Shown: positions 16,164-24,566, counted from the stretch's first letter. The stretch: DNA of 64,000 bases from Emticicia sp040253585 (GCF_040253585.1 NZ_JBELAU010000007.1:317557-381556), one strand, 5' to 3'. Numbers and translations are program-made. Notes: generated by a model from the sequence alone, not told the origin.

Positions 16164-17072
16164 ATGAAATATAAAATAAAGAAAAAACATTTAATAATTT
16201 TGTTTTTAGCTGCAAGTAATACCATTTTAGCACAGCAAACAAAAGTCTTAATTACTCCAGAGTTGAGCCAGCCTATGAAAAATGGCTATTATGTTCAAGA
16301 TAAGGAGGACAATAGTAAAAAGTTTTTTCTGTATAAAAACAGTAAAAACTACGAAGTTAATTTAATGCTGCTGGATTCTATAATCAAGACACAAGATTTT
16401 GCTAAAATTAAAGTAAATTTAAACAATCATTTTATCGAAGAGATTAAATTGACAGGAGCGACTTCCATTGATGATAATGTTTGCGACCCAAAAAAGATGG
16501 TAGAGTGTACAGCATCAATAGAACACTTTATTAAGAGTCATCCAGACTTTAGAAAACATGAAAATAGTGGTAAGCAGGTCAATTTGTCAATCGGACAAAC
16601 TACGTCTCTTATCAACGAGTGCATAACACAAATGCGGAAAGACAATTTTGATTTTTTATGCACTAACGGTTGCCAAGTAATTGCTGAGTATATTAATCAA
16701 TTTTTTGATAAAAAGGGGATAGAAACTAAAAAAGCTTTTTATATGTCAAAAGTGGAAGGAAAATGCGTTTGTTCTTCTAAACTTGATATCAAATGGAAGT
16801 ACCATGTAGCACCTATTATTAAAGTTAATAAAACTGAATACGTAATAGATATGCCTTCAAGTAAAGGAAAGGTTTCAGAAATGTTGGTTACTTTAACCAA
16901 TTGGGAAAAGACACATTTTATAAAATCATCAACTGATACATTAATCATTCACCCCGCTGCGATCTTGTCAATAGAATTAGGAGTTGCTACTAATAATAGT
17001 ACGTTGACTACATTTTACCCAAAACCGATTAACACTTTAAAGAACAAACAGAATGCTATTCTTAACCAATAA
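16164..17072 (+). CDS. Secreted protein-glutaminase-like (protein deamidase) enzyme
   Basis: 302 residues with a signal peptide (KKHLIILFLAASNTILAQQ). After a pro-region-like N-terminal half come the elements of the Chryseobacterium protein-glutaminase fold: Cys170 in FLCTNGCQVIAEYINQFF, a CVC segment near 200, His214 in KWKYHVAPIIKV and Asp229 in EYVIDMPSS. The order Cys-His-Asp and the local sequence around the His (WxYHVAxxxxV) fit the triad of that enzyme, which deamidates glutamine side chains in proteins. Three Cys pairs suggest disulfides outside the cytoplasm. It is divergent from the kinase with an 18-base gap and overlaps the start of the histidine kinase by 20 bases, so it is probably co-translated with the latter. 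Function is inferred from motif similarity only. Confidence 0.65.
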   Translation: MKYKIKKKHLIILFLAASNTILAQQTKVLITPELSQPMKNGYYVQDKEDNSKKFFLYKNSKNYEVNLMLLDSIIKTQDFAKIKVNLNNHFIEEIKLTGATSIDDNVCDPKKMVECTASIEHFIKSHPDFRKHENSGKQVNLSIGQTTSLINECITQMRKDNFDFLCTNGCQVIAEYINQFFDKKGIETKKAFYMSKVEGKCVCSSKLDIKWKYHVAPIIKVNKTEYVIDMPSSKGKVSEMLVTLTNWEKTHFIKSSTDTLIIHPAAILSIELGVATNNSTLTTFYPKPINTLKNKQNAILNQ

Positions 17073-18948
17073 GCAAAAAAGCATATTTTGTTGTCTATTA
17101 TTAATTGTTGGGGTTTGCCATGGACAGGATATAAAACTTGATGTAAAAAAGAATATTGAAAACTTACTGAACCGTTCATTTATACAGTTTGCTGATTATC
17201 AAAACCCTGATTCTACCTATTATTTTGCCCAAAATGCTTATCAAAAATCCCAAAATATTGATTGGGATTATGGAACGGGAGCTGCTTTACACCGAATCGG
17301 TATGTCGTATAATATCAGAGGGCAGTATGATTTGGCAATAGAATCTAACTTAAAAGCTCTTGTCTATGCAGAAAAAATAAAAAAAGACTCACTGACGGCA
17401 AGAATATATTATGATTTAGGTTCCAGCTACGGAAAATTAAACGATAATCACAAAGGGATATATTATCATAATAAAGCTATTCCGCTTTTTATTAAATCTG
17501 ATATGATGACCTTCGCTGGTTATGCTCTAAATAATATTGGTCTTTGTTATGGTAGATTAAACCAAGATAGTTTAGGTTTGATTTATTTTAATAAAGCAAA
17601 GAATATTTTTGAAAAGATTAAAGATGAATTTGGTATCGGAGTCATTTTTAATAATTTGGGAAATTATTACGCCAAACAAAAAGATTATAAGCGAGCTATT
17701 GAAAACCAATTGTTGGGAATCTTTTACTATGAAAAATTCAACAACCAATATCTTATGGCAGAATCCTACATTGATATGGGTAGGATATTGGAAAAAGTAA
17801 ACCGAAAATTGGAAGCTATCAAGTATTACATAAAGGCTACTAATATTGCTGAGAAAAATAAATTACTTAATCTTGATTATGATGCTAACCTTGCATTGAA
17901 AGAATTATATTTTCAAGAAAATAAGACAGAAAAAGCCTACGAGTATTTTATAAAAGCAGATGAAATTAGAAAAAAAATAGATGAAGACTTGAAACAAAAA
18001 AATATATCAAGTTTAAACCTTAAGTATGAAAACGAAAAGCAAAAGCTACTTGATAAGGAAAGGGAAAAGGAGATAAAAAGCCAAAAACGAAACCTGCTTT
18101 TTTTAATAATAGGGGTAGTTGTATTATTGGTTGTGATTGGGCTGGTAATCAAGGCTAATAGGAAACTTTCTGTACAAAATAGGATAATAAATGACCAACG
18201 GTCAGAATTGTTAGAACTAAACAAAGCGATAGAGAAAATGAATATCGACTTGGAAGATAAAATTCTCGAAAGAACCCAAGAATTAAGTCTGGCTAACGAA
18301 AATCTAATACGTAAGAATCGAGAAATAGAAGAGGCTCTTTATAGAGGTCAAAAAATAGAGCGAAAAAGAGTTGCTGATGAACTCCATGATACACTTGGAG
18401 GGTATCTATCTGCAATGAGATTTGGTTTAATGGGATTTACAAACTCAACTTTGACAATCGGTGAGACACAAATTTTAAATAGAGTTAATGAAGTTTTACA
18501 GTTGGCTTACGAAGAAGTAAGAAATATATCCCATAACTTAATACCCGTTGATTTGGAAAAGTATGGTTTATCCTTTGCAATTACACAAATTCTTGGTGAT
18601 GTCAATAATAACACAGAAAAAAGGTTTCGTTTTTATAATAATATATCAAATATTAGATTTAACCCGAAAATTGAATTTGAAATTTACTCTATTTGTTTAG
18701 AACTACTAAATAATGCCATCAAACATTCGAAGTCAAGCAATTTTTCTATTAGTTTATTAGTTAGTGAAATGACATTGTTCTTGGAGTTTGTAGAAGATTA
18801 TTCTGATTCAGCATCAAGCCCAATTGTTATTAAAGGAAAGGGAATAAGTAGTATAAAAAATAGAGTAAATTCGATAGGAGGAACTTTCTCCATCAATCAA
18901 TATAATTATGAAGTTAAAGTTCCTATCTTAGAGAAACGATTGCTTTAA
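17053..18948 (+). CDS. TPR-containing sensor histidine kinase
   Basis: 631 residues. A signal/anchor segment (SIFCCLLLIVGVCHGQ) is followed by several TPR-like repeats (~residues 60-320: GAALHRIGMSYNIRGQYDLAIESNLKAL, GYALNNIGLCYGRL, GVIFNNLGNYYAKQKDYKRAIENQ), one transmembrane helix (~346-367), a coiled coil, then a HisKA_3 dimerisation domain with His445 in KRVADELHDTLGGYL, and a HATPase_c domain (LELLNNAIKHSKSSN, GKGISSIKNRVNSIGG). The sensor portion lies outside the cytoplasmic membrane, so it probably detects a protein or peptide. NarL-type regulators are the usual partners of HisKA_3 kinases, and two are within 4 kb; the one at 19365-20012 is the better candidate because its receiver is complete. 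Confidence 0.93.
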   Translation: MLFLTNKQKSIFCCLLLIVGVCHGQDIKLDVKKNIENLLNRSFIQFADYQNPDSTYYFAQNAYQKSQNIDWDYGTGAALHRIGMSYNIRGQYDLAIESNLKALVYAEKIKKDSLTARIYYDLGSSYGKLNDNHKGIYYHNKAIPLFIKSDMMTFAGYALNNIGLCYGRLNQDSLGLIYFNKAKNIFEKIKDEFGIGVIFNNLGNYYAKQKDYKRAIENQLLGIFYYEKFNNQYLMAESYIDMGRILEKVNRKLEAIKYYIKATNIAEKNKLLNLDYDANLALKELYFQENKTEKAYEYFIKADEIRKKIDEDLKQKNISSLNLKYENEKQKLLDKEREKEIKSQKRNLLFLIIGVVVLLVVIGLVIKANRKLSVQNRIINDQRSELLELNKAIEKMNIDLEDKILERTQELSLANENLIRKNREIEEALYRGQKIERKRVADELHDTLGGYLSAMRFGLMGFTNSTLTIGETQILNRVNEVLQLAYEEVRNISHNLIPVDLEKYGLSFAITQILGDVNNNTEKRFRFYNNISNIRFNPKIEFEIYSICLELLNNAIKHSKSSNFSISLLVSEMTLFLEFVEDYSDSASSPIVIKGKGISSIKNRVNSIGGTFSINQYNYEVKVPILEKRLL

Positions 18949-19336
18949 TATAAGAAAGACTTGTACCTTGCGAAGCTATTTCTATTTTATTGCGAGTACA
19001 CGGAGTCTGAGTTCCTGCATTAGATGTCAAGAAGTCATCTGATGAAATAAAGAAATAGGCAAAATCAGTATTTGGTATTTTAAAAATATCTTTCACTTTA
19101 TCTTCTAGAAAGAAAAACTCACCACCATCAGTTTCAATCTTATTAGGGTTGAGTGGTTGGCTATCAAGAAATTTATAGGTTTTTATCCACCATCCTGGAG
19201 AGTTCTTTTCTTTTAAGATGATTTCACCTAAAATACAAACCAGCTTTTCAGAGCCATTACTATCAGATTCTCCTTGCATCTTAGATAGAATTATTTCCTT
19301 ATGTTCGACTGTTAGTTGGGGTAATTGGGTTGCCAT
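18923..19336 (-). CDS. Orphan protein of 137 residues
   Basis: I do not recognise a family. The protein starts MATQLPQLTVEHKEIILSKM, has a Trp pair (SPGWWIKTYKFL), an acidic middle (GGEFFFLEDKVKDIF), and a C-terminal section unusually rich in Ser, Thr and Gly with one Cys near residue 112 (TSNAGTQTPCTRNK then SQGTSLSYIKAIVSLR). There is no signal peptide or membrane segment. It begins 28 bases after the response regulator on the same strand and its last bases overlap the end of the convergent histidine kinase gene. Such a tail could be a substrate of the neighbouring kinase/lyase pair, but that is speculation; a plain regulatory or structural role is equally possible. Confidence 0.65.
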   Translation of the reverse strand: MATQLPQLTVEHKEIILSKMQGESDSNGSEKLVCILGEIILKEKNSPGWWIKTYKFLDSQPLNPNKIETDGGEFFFLEDKVKDIFKIPNTDFAYFFISSDDFLTSNAGTQTPCTRNKIEIASQGTSLSYIKAIVSLR

Positions 19337-19364
19337 AATAGTTATAAATTTAATTGTTAAATAA

Positions 19365-20012
19365 TCACTTCAAAAATCCATTTTTCATAGCCCAACGCAT
19401 CAGCCCCAGTGCCGAGTTTACACCTACTTTTTTCATCAAATTTCTACGATGCGTTTCTACTGTAGTTATACCTACAAAAATTCGTTCAGCAATTTCTGCA
19501 TTACTTAGGTCTTGTATGATGAGCTGCATTACTTCAATCTCTCGTGGCGTAAGTGGTATATGTTCCGAAACCTCATCTTTTCCACTTGGTGTATTCTGAT
19601 TGGGCAATTGAGCTAATCGCATTACTACCGTTTCGCTAAAATACCGCTGCCCGTTCGCTACTGTTTTTAGAGCCAGTTCGAGCTCTTTTCGCTCAGTTCG
19701 CTTCATTATATAACCATCAACTCCTGCTACCAATGCTTCTTTAATTACCGCTGGTTCTTCCGACATCGTGAGTAGCATCACTCGTACTTTTGGATATTTT
19801 TCTCGAACTCTGATGGTTGTTTCAATGCCATTCATGAGTGGCATGTGCAAATCGGCCAGTACAATATCTACGTCGTTGGTTTCCAAAAAAGTTAGCACTT
19901 GCCAACCGTTATTGGCTGTGCCTACAACCTCAATGCCATTCATTGTATCAATCAAAATACTCAGACTTTCGGCTACAATCACATGGTCGTCGGCAATCAG
20001 AACTCTAATCAT
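19365..20012 (-). CDS. NarL/FixJ-type response regulator
   Basis: 215 residues. The receiver domain is complete: acidic pair in VLIADDHVIVAES, phospho-acceptor Asp in DIVLADLHMPLMNG, Thr/Ser in VMLLTMSEEP and Lys in GYIMKRTERKEL. The C-terminal LuxR helix-turn-helix is intact (LTPREIEVMQLIIQDLSNAEIAERIFVGITTVETHRRNLMKKV). It is the most likely partner of the TPR histidine kinase that ends 417 bases away on the other strand. It is probably co-transcribed with the 137-residue orphan gene. Confidence 0.93.
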   Translation of the reverse strand: MIRVLIADDHVIVAESLSILIDTMNGIEVVGTANNGWQVLTFLETNDVDIVLADLHMPLMNGIETTIRVREKYPKVRVMLLTMSEEPAVIKEALVAGVDGYIMKRTERKELELALKTVANGQRYFSETVVMRLAQLPNQNTPSGKDEVSEHIPLTPREIEVMQLIIQDLSNAEIAERIFVGITTVETHRRNLMKKVGVNSALGLMRWAMKNGFLK

Positions 20013-20398
20013 AAAGTTTGGTGAATCATAAATTAGTTTATAATTCGGCTATGCTTAATTTTGGGTAAAATTCTTGTGGAAATGTGTGGAGGAAACAAAA
20101 CCTGTAGGATGGGGACATCTTCGTGAGGTTAGGTTGATAATGCTTAGTTTGATTCTGCTATACTATAAAAATAGTGTCTTAAAACCAAGACCTTTACTTT
20201 AAATTTTATTTTGAGCAAATGTAAGCGAGGAATTTCGCCGAAAAAATACCTACTTATAGTGAATTTTATTTTCAATGTATAATTATTTCATGCTATGATT
20301 GTCTATAAAATCAAAAAATAGTTGCCCATTAATATTTTGCTTGTTTTTTCAATTACGTTTATTATCTTTGGTTTTCGTCAATAAAACCAAAGATAATT
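20013..20398. other. 386-base intergenic region between divergent regulator and alpha-E genes
   Basis: No convincing gene. It holds a -7-like element for the minus strand (TACATTTG, + positions 20216-20223), a small hairpin ACTAT/ATAGT near 20162-20175, and the hairpin/promoter region before the alpha-E gene at 20361-20397. Short frames of up to ~26 codons are present but unconvincing. Confidence 0.6.
20361..20397 (+). promoter_or_regulatory. Inverted repeat containing the -7 element of the alpha-E operon
   Basis: ATTATCTTTGGTTTT (20361-20375) pairs perfectly over 15 bases with AAAACCAAAGATAAT (20383-20397), ending one base before the ATG at 20399. The left arm contains TATCTTTG (20363-20370), a match to TAnnTTTG. 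The repeat therefore spans from promoter to start codon and may be an operator. Confidence 0.6.
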
Positions 20399-21361
20399 AT
20401 GTTGAGTCGTGTCGCCAATTCCATTTACTGGATTAATCGCTATATTGAGCGAGCCGAAAATTATGCCCGTTTCGTAAGCGTAAACCTTAATCTAACCCTC
20501 GATGCCCCTGGAATCATGACTGCCCAGTGGGAGCCGCTTCTCATCGCCACGGCCGATAACTATGGTTTTTTTGAGCATCATTCGGTAGCTGACCGAGATA
20601 CTGTAATTGATTATATGACGTTTGATAAACGTAATCCGAACTCAATTTATAGTTGTTTGGCCAATGCTCGTGAAAATGCCCGTACTATTCGTGAGAGCAT
20701 CACAAAGGAAATGTGGGAGCATATAAATATTTTTTATCTAAAAATCTCCGAAACTCAATCGGCTAAAAACTGGGAAATTGAGCAATTATTACAGTTTTTT
20801 GAGGAAATCAAAGAAGGTTGTCAGTTGTTTTTTGGAATCATTGATTCGACCGTAACTCGCAACGAAGGCTTTCATTTTGGCCGTTTAGGACGCCTTCTTG
20901 AACGAGCCGATAAAACTTCTCGTTTCTTGGATGTGCGTTATTTTACACTTCTACCTGACGACCAAGCCATGGGGTCGCCGCAAGAATTACTTATTTGGAC
21001 TTCGGTACTTAAATCGGTGAGTGCCTTTAATATGTATCGTCAGCAGCACCGAGTAATCAATCCTTCGCACATTGTCGATTTCTTGGTTTTGGATAAAAGT
21101 TTTCCTCGTTCGATTTTCTATTGTATTCGTCAGGCGGAACTTTCCTTGTATCAAATTTCGGGTCGAGAACTAACCAGCGGATATTCAAATTTAGCTGAAA
21201 AAGAAATAACTCGTTTGCGTCACGAAATTGAATTCACGGAGGTCGGAGATGTTTTCAAGAAAGGTCTTCACCCTTATTTGGATGAGTTTCAGATAAAAAA
21301 CAATACAGCAGCAGCCGAAATTTTCAATACATATTTCGACTTAAAGGCTGTTGAAGCATAA
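20399..21361 (+). CDS. Alpha-E domain protein of the Anbu cluster
   Basis: 320 residues, almost all alpha-helical, with the family start MLSRVANSIYWINRYIERAENYARFV and the later segment FHFGRLGRLLERADKTSRFLDVRYF. This is the Alpha-E domain (DUF403). Its genes sit with those for Anbu protease, a transglutaminase-like protein and often a circularly permuted ATP-grasp enzyme; here the first two follow directly but the ATP-grasp gene is not adjacent. The biochemical role is not established; a peptide-synthesis or protein-tagging system has been proposed for the set. It is the first gene of the run 20399-23130. Confidence 0.92.
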   Translation: MLSRVANSIYWINRYIERAENYARFVSVNLNLTLDAPGIMTAQWEPLLIATADNYGFFEHHSVADRDTVIDYMTFDKRNPNSIYSCLANARENARTIRESITKEMWEHINIFYLKISETQSAKNWEIEQLLQFFEEIKEGCQLFFGIIDSTVTRNEGFHFGRLGRLLERADKTSRFLDVRYFTLLPDDQAMGSPQELLIWTSVLKSVSAFNMYRQQHRVINPSHIVDFLVLDKSFPRSIFYCIRQAELSLYQISGRELTSGYSNLAEKEITRLRHEIEFTEVGDVFKKGLHPYLDEFQIKNNTAAAEIFNTYFDLKAVEA

Positions 21362-21384
21362 AATCGAAAAGAATTAAGGACAAC

Positions 21385-21432
21385 TGAGAATAGAAATTAT
21401 CAATTTTTAATTCTCAATTATCAATTAAAAAA
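21385..21432. repeat. Short A/T-rich repeat region between alpha-E and Anbu genes
   Basis: GAGAAT (21386-21391) and ATTCTC (21411-21416) form a small hairpin, and AATTATCAATT occurs twice in direct orientation (around 21395 and 21417). The unit style matches the inverted repeat at 831-920. Confidence 0.4.
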
Positions 21433-21434
21433 GA

Positions 21435-22166
21435 ATGACTTTTTGTCTCGGAGTAAAAGTAGCTAAAGGAATTGTGGCCATTGCCGATACTCGCATCACA
21501 TCGGGAAGCGAAGTTTCGAGCAATAAGAAAATTTTTGTGCATCAATCGCAGCATCATTCGTTGTTTATCATGACTTCTGGCTTGCGTTCGGTGCGTGATA
21601 AAGCCATTACCTATTTCAAAGAAGTTTTGGAAGAACAAGATACCAAATTCGATAAACTATACAAAGCCGTAAATGCCTTTGGCGATATGGTAAAACGTGT
21701 AGCTGCCGAAGACAAAGCATCGCTGCGAGAAGCTGGTTTGTCGTTCAATTTGTCGGCCGTCATTGGTGGACAACTCGAAAAAGACGAAGAACACAAATTA
21801 TATATGCTGTATCCCGAAGGAAATTGGATAGAAGTAACCGAGGGGTCGCCATTCATCATCATTGGGCAGCCGAATTATGGAAAACCAATTTTATATCGAA
21901 ATCTGAAGTATAATACTTCTTTGCAGGAAGTGCTGAAACTCGGCTTTTTGGCATTTGATTCTACCCGTGTAAGTGCCAATGATGTTGATTTTCCGATTGA
22001 TGTGATTTTGTGCGAAAAAGATAGCTTTAAAATCAATGAACAGCGTTACGAAAAAGCCGATTTAGAACAAATTTCATATCAATGGAATGCCTTACTGAAT
22101 GCTTCCGTACAAAAGCTTCCAACCGATTGGATGGAACCAATTTTCTCGAAATCGCTTGAAATTTAA
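21435..22166 (+). CDS. Anbu, proteasome-like peptidase
   Basis: 243 residues. The N-terminus MTFCLGVKVAKGIVAIADTRITSG is the Ntn-hydrolase start of the ancestral beta-subunit Anbu: after removal of Met, Thr2 would be the nucleophile. The DTR and the later KIFVHQSQHHSLFIMTSGL and PFIIIGQPNYGKPIL segments are typical. Unlike ordinary proteasome beta subunits there is no propeptide. Anbu assembles into open helical or ring-like oligomers; proteolytic activity has been hard to show. It follows the alpha-E gene by 73 bases and precedes a transglutaminase-like gene, the usual neighbourhood. Confidence 0.92.
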   Translation: MTFCLGVKVAKGIVAIADTRITSGSEVSSNKKIFVHQSQHHSLFIMTSGLRSVRDKAITYFKEVLEEQDTKFDKLYKAVNAFGDMVKRVAAEDKASLREAGLSFNLSAVIGGQLEKDEEHKLYMLYPEGNWIEVTEGSPFIIIGQPNYGKPILYRNLKYNTSLQEVLKLGFLAFDSTRVSANDVDFPIDVILCEKDSFKINEQRYEKADLEQISYQWNALLNASVQKLPTDWMEPIFSKSLEI

Positions 22167-22186
22167 GGTAAAGTTGAATAAACTAC

Positions 22187-22247
22187 GAACGCAGATAATT
22201 ATGGATTTTGTTACAAAAAATACAAATTTTCATAATAATCTGCGTTC
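22187..22247. repeat. Inverted repeat with AACGCAGAT units
   Basis: GAACGCAGATAATTATG (22187-22203) pairs with CATAATAATCTGCGTTC (22231-22247) with one mismatch. CTAC before it and GTAG after it extend the symmetry. It lies between Anbu and the transglutaminase gene on the same strand, so it may attenuate the operon. Confidence 0.6.
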
Positions 22248-22290
22248 TATTTTGTAGATTTATTTTCAAAGAAAATGAAATGCAACTCCG

Positions 22291-23130
22291 ATGACTCTAA
22301 GTGTAGAACATACCCTTTATTACAGCTATTCAACTTCTGTTTCGCTTACGCCTCACACAATCTATCTTACGCCAAAAGCTTCTCCCAATCAGGAAATTGT
22401 GTCTTTTCAGCTTGAAATTTTGCCTACTCCAAACATCCTTTATAAAAATATTGATGTAGAAGGTAATGCTCAATCGGTGGCGTTTTTTGATACATCAACT
22501 GATAGACTGAGTTTTCGGGCAAAAGTTGAAATTGTTTCCAACGAAGTTAATCCTTTTCATTTTATCTATTTTCCATTCGGGGCTGAAACACTTCCTTTTA
22601 AGTATCCAGAGAAGGAATCTGAGTTGTTACAACCATATCTGACCGATGAGGGAGTAACTACGCTTATCGACCAGTTTGCCCGACAAATTGCGGCTGAAGC
22701 CAACTGGAAAACGACCGATTTTCTGACTCGAATTTCAAAATATATTCGATATAATTTTGTTTATGAAAAACGCCTCGAAGGTGCTGCCAACTCGCCCGAA
22801 ACGACGTTAATTTCTCGAAAAGGCACTTGCCGAGATTACGCCGTTTTGATGATTGCAGCTTGTAAAGCAATGGGTTTGGCAGCTCGGTTTGTGAGTGGCT
22901 ATTGCTACGGCAGCGAGTTACAAGCCCATGAACTTCATGCGTGGGTAGAAGTTTATTTACCAGGGGCAGGTTGGCGAGGTTTCGACCCAACCGAAGGCCG
23001 AATTGTCGATTTTCACTACATTGCGTTGGCTTCTTCGGCACAAGCAGAGTTGATAAATCCGATTCGTGGTGGTTTCAGAGGGAATGCCGTTTCATCATTA
23101 AATGCCTTTGTTGATATTCAACAGAAATAA
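22291..23130 (+). CDS. Transglutaminase-like cysteine protease family protein
   Basis: 279 residues. An N-terminal beta domain (SVEHTLYYSYSTSVSLTPHTIYLTPK) precedes a papain-like transglutaminase core with the triad in order: Cys in SRKGTCRDYAVLMIAACKAMG, His in HELHAWVEVYLPGAGW and Asp in RGFDPTEG. There is no signal peptide, so it is cytoplasmic, as expected for the Anbu-linked members. The N-terminal Bact_transglu_N domain and this neighbourhood identify it as the Anbu-cluster transglutaminase, likely an amidase or ligase acting on peptides. Its real substrate is unknown. Confidence 0.92.
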   Translation: MTLSVEHTLYYSYSTSVSLTPHTIYLTPKASPNQEIVSFQLEILPTPNILYKNIDVEGNAQSVAFFDTSTDRLSFRAKVEIVSNEVNPFHFIYFPFGAETLPFKYPEKESELLQPYLTDEGVTTLIDQFARQIAAEANWKTTDFLTRISKYIRYNFVYEKRLEGAANSPETTLISRKGTCRDYAVLMIAACKAMGLAARFVSGYCYGSELQAHELHAWVEVYLPGAGWRGFDPTEGRIVDFHYIALASSAQAELINPIRGGFRGNAVSSLNAFVDIQQK

Positions 23131-23232
23131 AAATCAGATTTTTTATTTACTTTAGCATAAAAATGGCGTTTTCTGCCAAACATAACACTAACATCACTAA
23201 AATAACCTAAACTAATTACCAAATCTTTGATT

Positions 23233-24489
23233 ATGGGCATCAAGAACAGACTAATTGTCATGAATTTTCTCCAGTTTTTTATTTGGGCGTGTTGGCTCAT
23301 TACGATTGGAGCATACTGGTTTCAAAATAAAGGTTGGTCAGGGGCTGAATTTGGAGCTATTTTTTCAACGATGGGAATTGCCTCATTGTTTATGCCAACT
23401 TTGGCAGGTATTATTGCCGATAAATACATCAATGCCGAACGACTTTATGCTATTTTGCATTTGCTCGGAGCTTTGGTATTGGTTTATATCCCACAAGTCG
23501 ATAATCCGAATGATTTCTTTTGGGCAATTTTACTTTGCGTGATTTTCTATATGCCTACTTTGGCTCTCTCTAACTCAATTGCTTACACGATTCTAAAGAA
23601 CAATAATACAACTGACCTCGTAAAGGATTTTCCACCAATTAGGGTTTGGGGAACGGTCGGTTTTGTAGTGGCTTTGTGGGTAATTAGCCTTACTCACAAC
23701 GAAACTTCAGCCAATCAATTTTATATTGCAGCCGCTTCGGCGGTTGTATTGGCAATTTACTCGCTCACTTTACCCAAATGCCCGCCTTTGGCTGGTTCTC
23801 CTGATAAAAGAAGTTTTGTTGAGATATTGGGCTTGAATGCTTTCAAGTTATTTAAAGACCCAAAAATTGCGATTTTCTTCATTTTTGCGATGTTTTTGGG
23901 TGCATCTTTGCAATTAACTAACGCTTATGGCGATACTTTCTTGCATGATTTTGCAAATGTTGATATTTACAAAGATTCGATTGCCGTAAAATATCCTGCC
24001 ATTATTATGTCAATCTCGCAGATTTCTGAGACACTTTTTATCTTGGCGATTCCATTCTTTTTGAAACGTTTCGGAATTAAACAAGTAATGCTTATCAGTA
24101 TGGTTGCGTGGGTATTACGTTTCGGGCTTTTTGCCTACGGAAACCCAAGTGATGGACTTTGGATGATTATTATGTCGTGTATTGTTTATGGAATGGCCTT
24201 CGATTTCTTCAATATTTCGGGTTCGTTGTTTATCGAAACTTATACTGACCCCAAAATCCGTTCATCGGCTCAAGGTTTATTTATGATGATGGTCAATGGT
24301 TTTGGAGCGGTTTCGGGAAGTTTGATTAGCGGATTCGTGATTCAGAAATATTTCACATTGGCCGATGGTACAAAAACTTGGACTGGTATTTGGCTTACAT
24401 TTGCTATTTATTCATTAGTTGTAGCTATACTTTTCGCTATCTTATTTAAGCACAAACACGAAGAAGGTGTAGAGGTGAAAGGGCATTGA
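23233..24489 (+). CDS. Nucleoside:proton symporter family permease (MFS)
   Basis: 418 residues with about 12 membrane helices. The ATG at 23233 (MGIKNRLIVMNFLQFFIWACWLITIGAYW) is chosen over a TTG two codons upstream. The N-terminal RLIVMNFLQFFIWACWL, the IRVWGTVGFVVALWV segment and the FDFFNISGSLFIE segment near helix 10 are typical of the NupG/XapB-type nucleoside transporter family. It would import nucleosides with protons across the inner membrane. It is followed by a 24-base perfect inverted repeat before the convergent protease gene. Confidence 0.88.
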   Translation: MGIKNRLIVMNFLQFFIWACWLITIGAYWFQNKGWSGAEFGAIFSTMGIASLFMPTLAGIIADKYINAERLYAILHLLGALVLVYIPQVDNPNDFFWAILLCVIFYMPTLALSNSIAYTILKNNNTTDLVKDFPPIRVWGTVGFVVALWVISLTHNETSANQFYIAAASAVVLAIYSLTLPKCPPLAGSPDKRSFVEILGLNAFKLFKDPKIAIFFIFAMFLGASLQLTNAYGDTFLHDFANVDIYKDSIAVKYPAIIMSISQISETLFILAIPFFLKRFGIKQVMLISMVAWVLRFGLFAYGNPSDGLWMIIMSCIVYGMAFDFFNISGSLFIETYTDPKIRSSAQGLFMMMVNGFGAVSGSLISGFVIQKYFTLADGTKTWTGIWLTFAIYSLVVAILFAILFKHKHEEGVEVKGH

Positions 24490-24492
24490 AAA

Positions 24493-24561
24493 AATGACGA
24501 ATTGCTCGAATGACGAATTGTTCATATAATTCGTAACTCGTCATTCGAGCAATTCGTCATT
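24493..24561. repeat. Perfect 24-base inverted repeat between convergent genes
   Basis: The arm at 24493-24516 (contains AATGACGAATTGCTCG) is exactly complementary to 24538-24561. Each arm contains ATGACGA twice, so the arm is itself a tandem unit. The interior is A/T-rich. It probably terminates transcription from both sides. Confidence 0.75.
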
Positions 24562-24566
24562 CAAAA

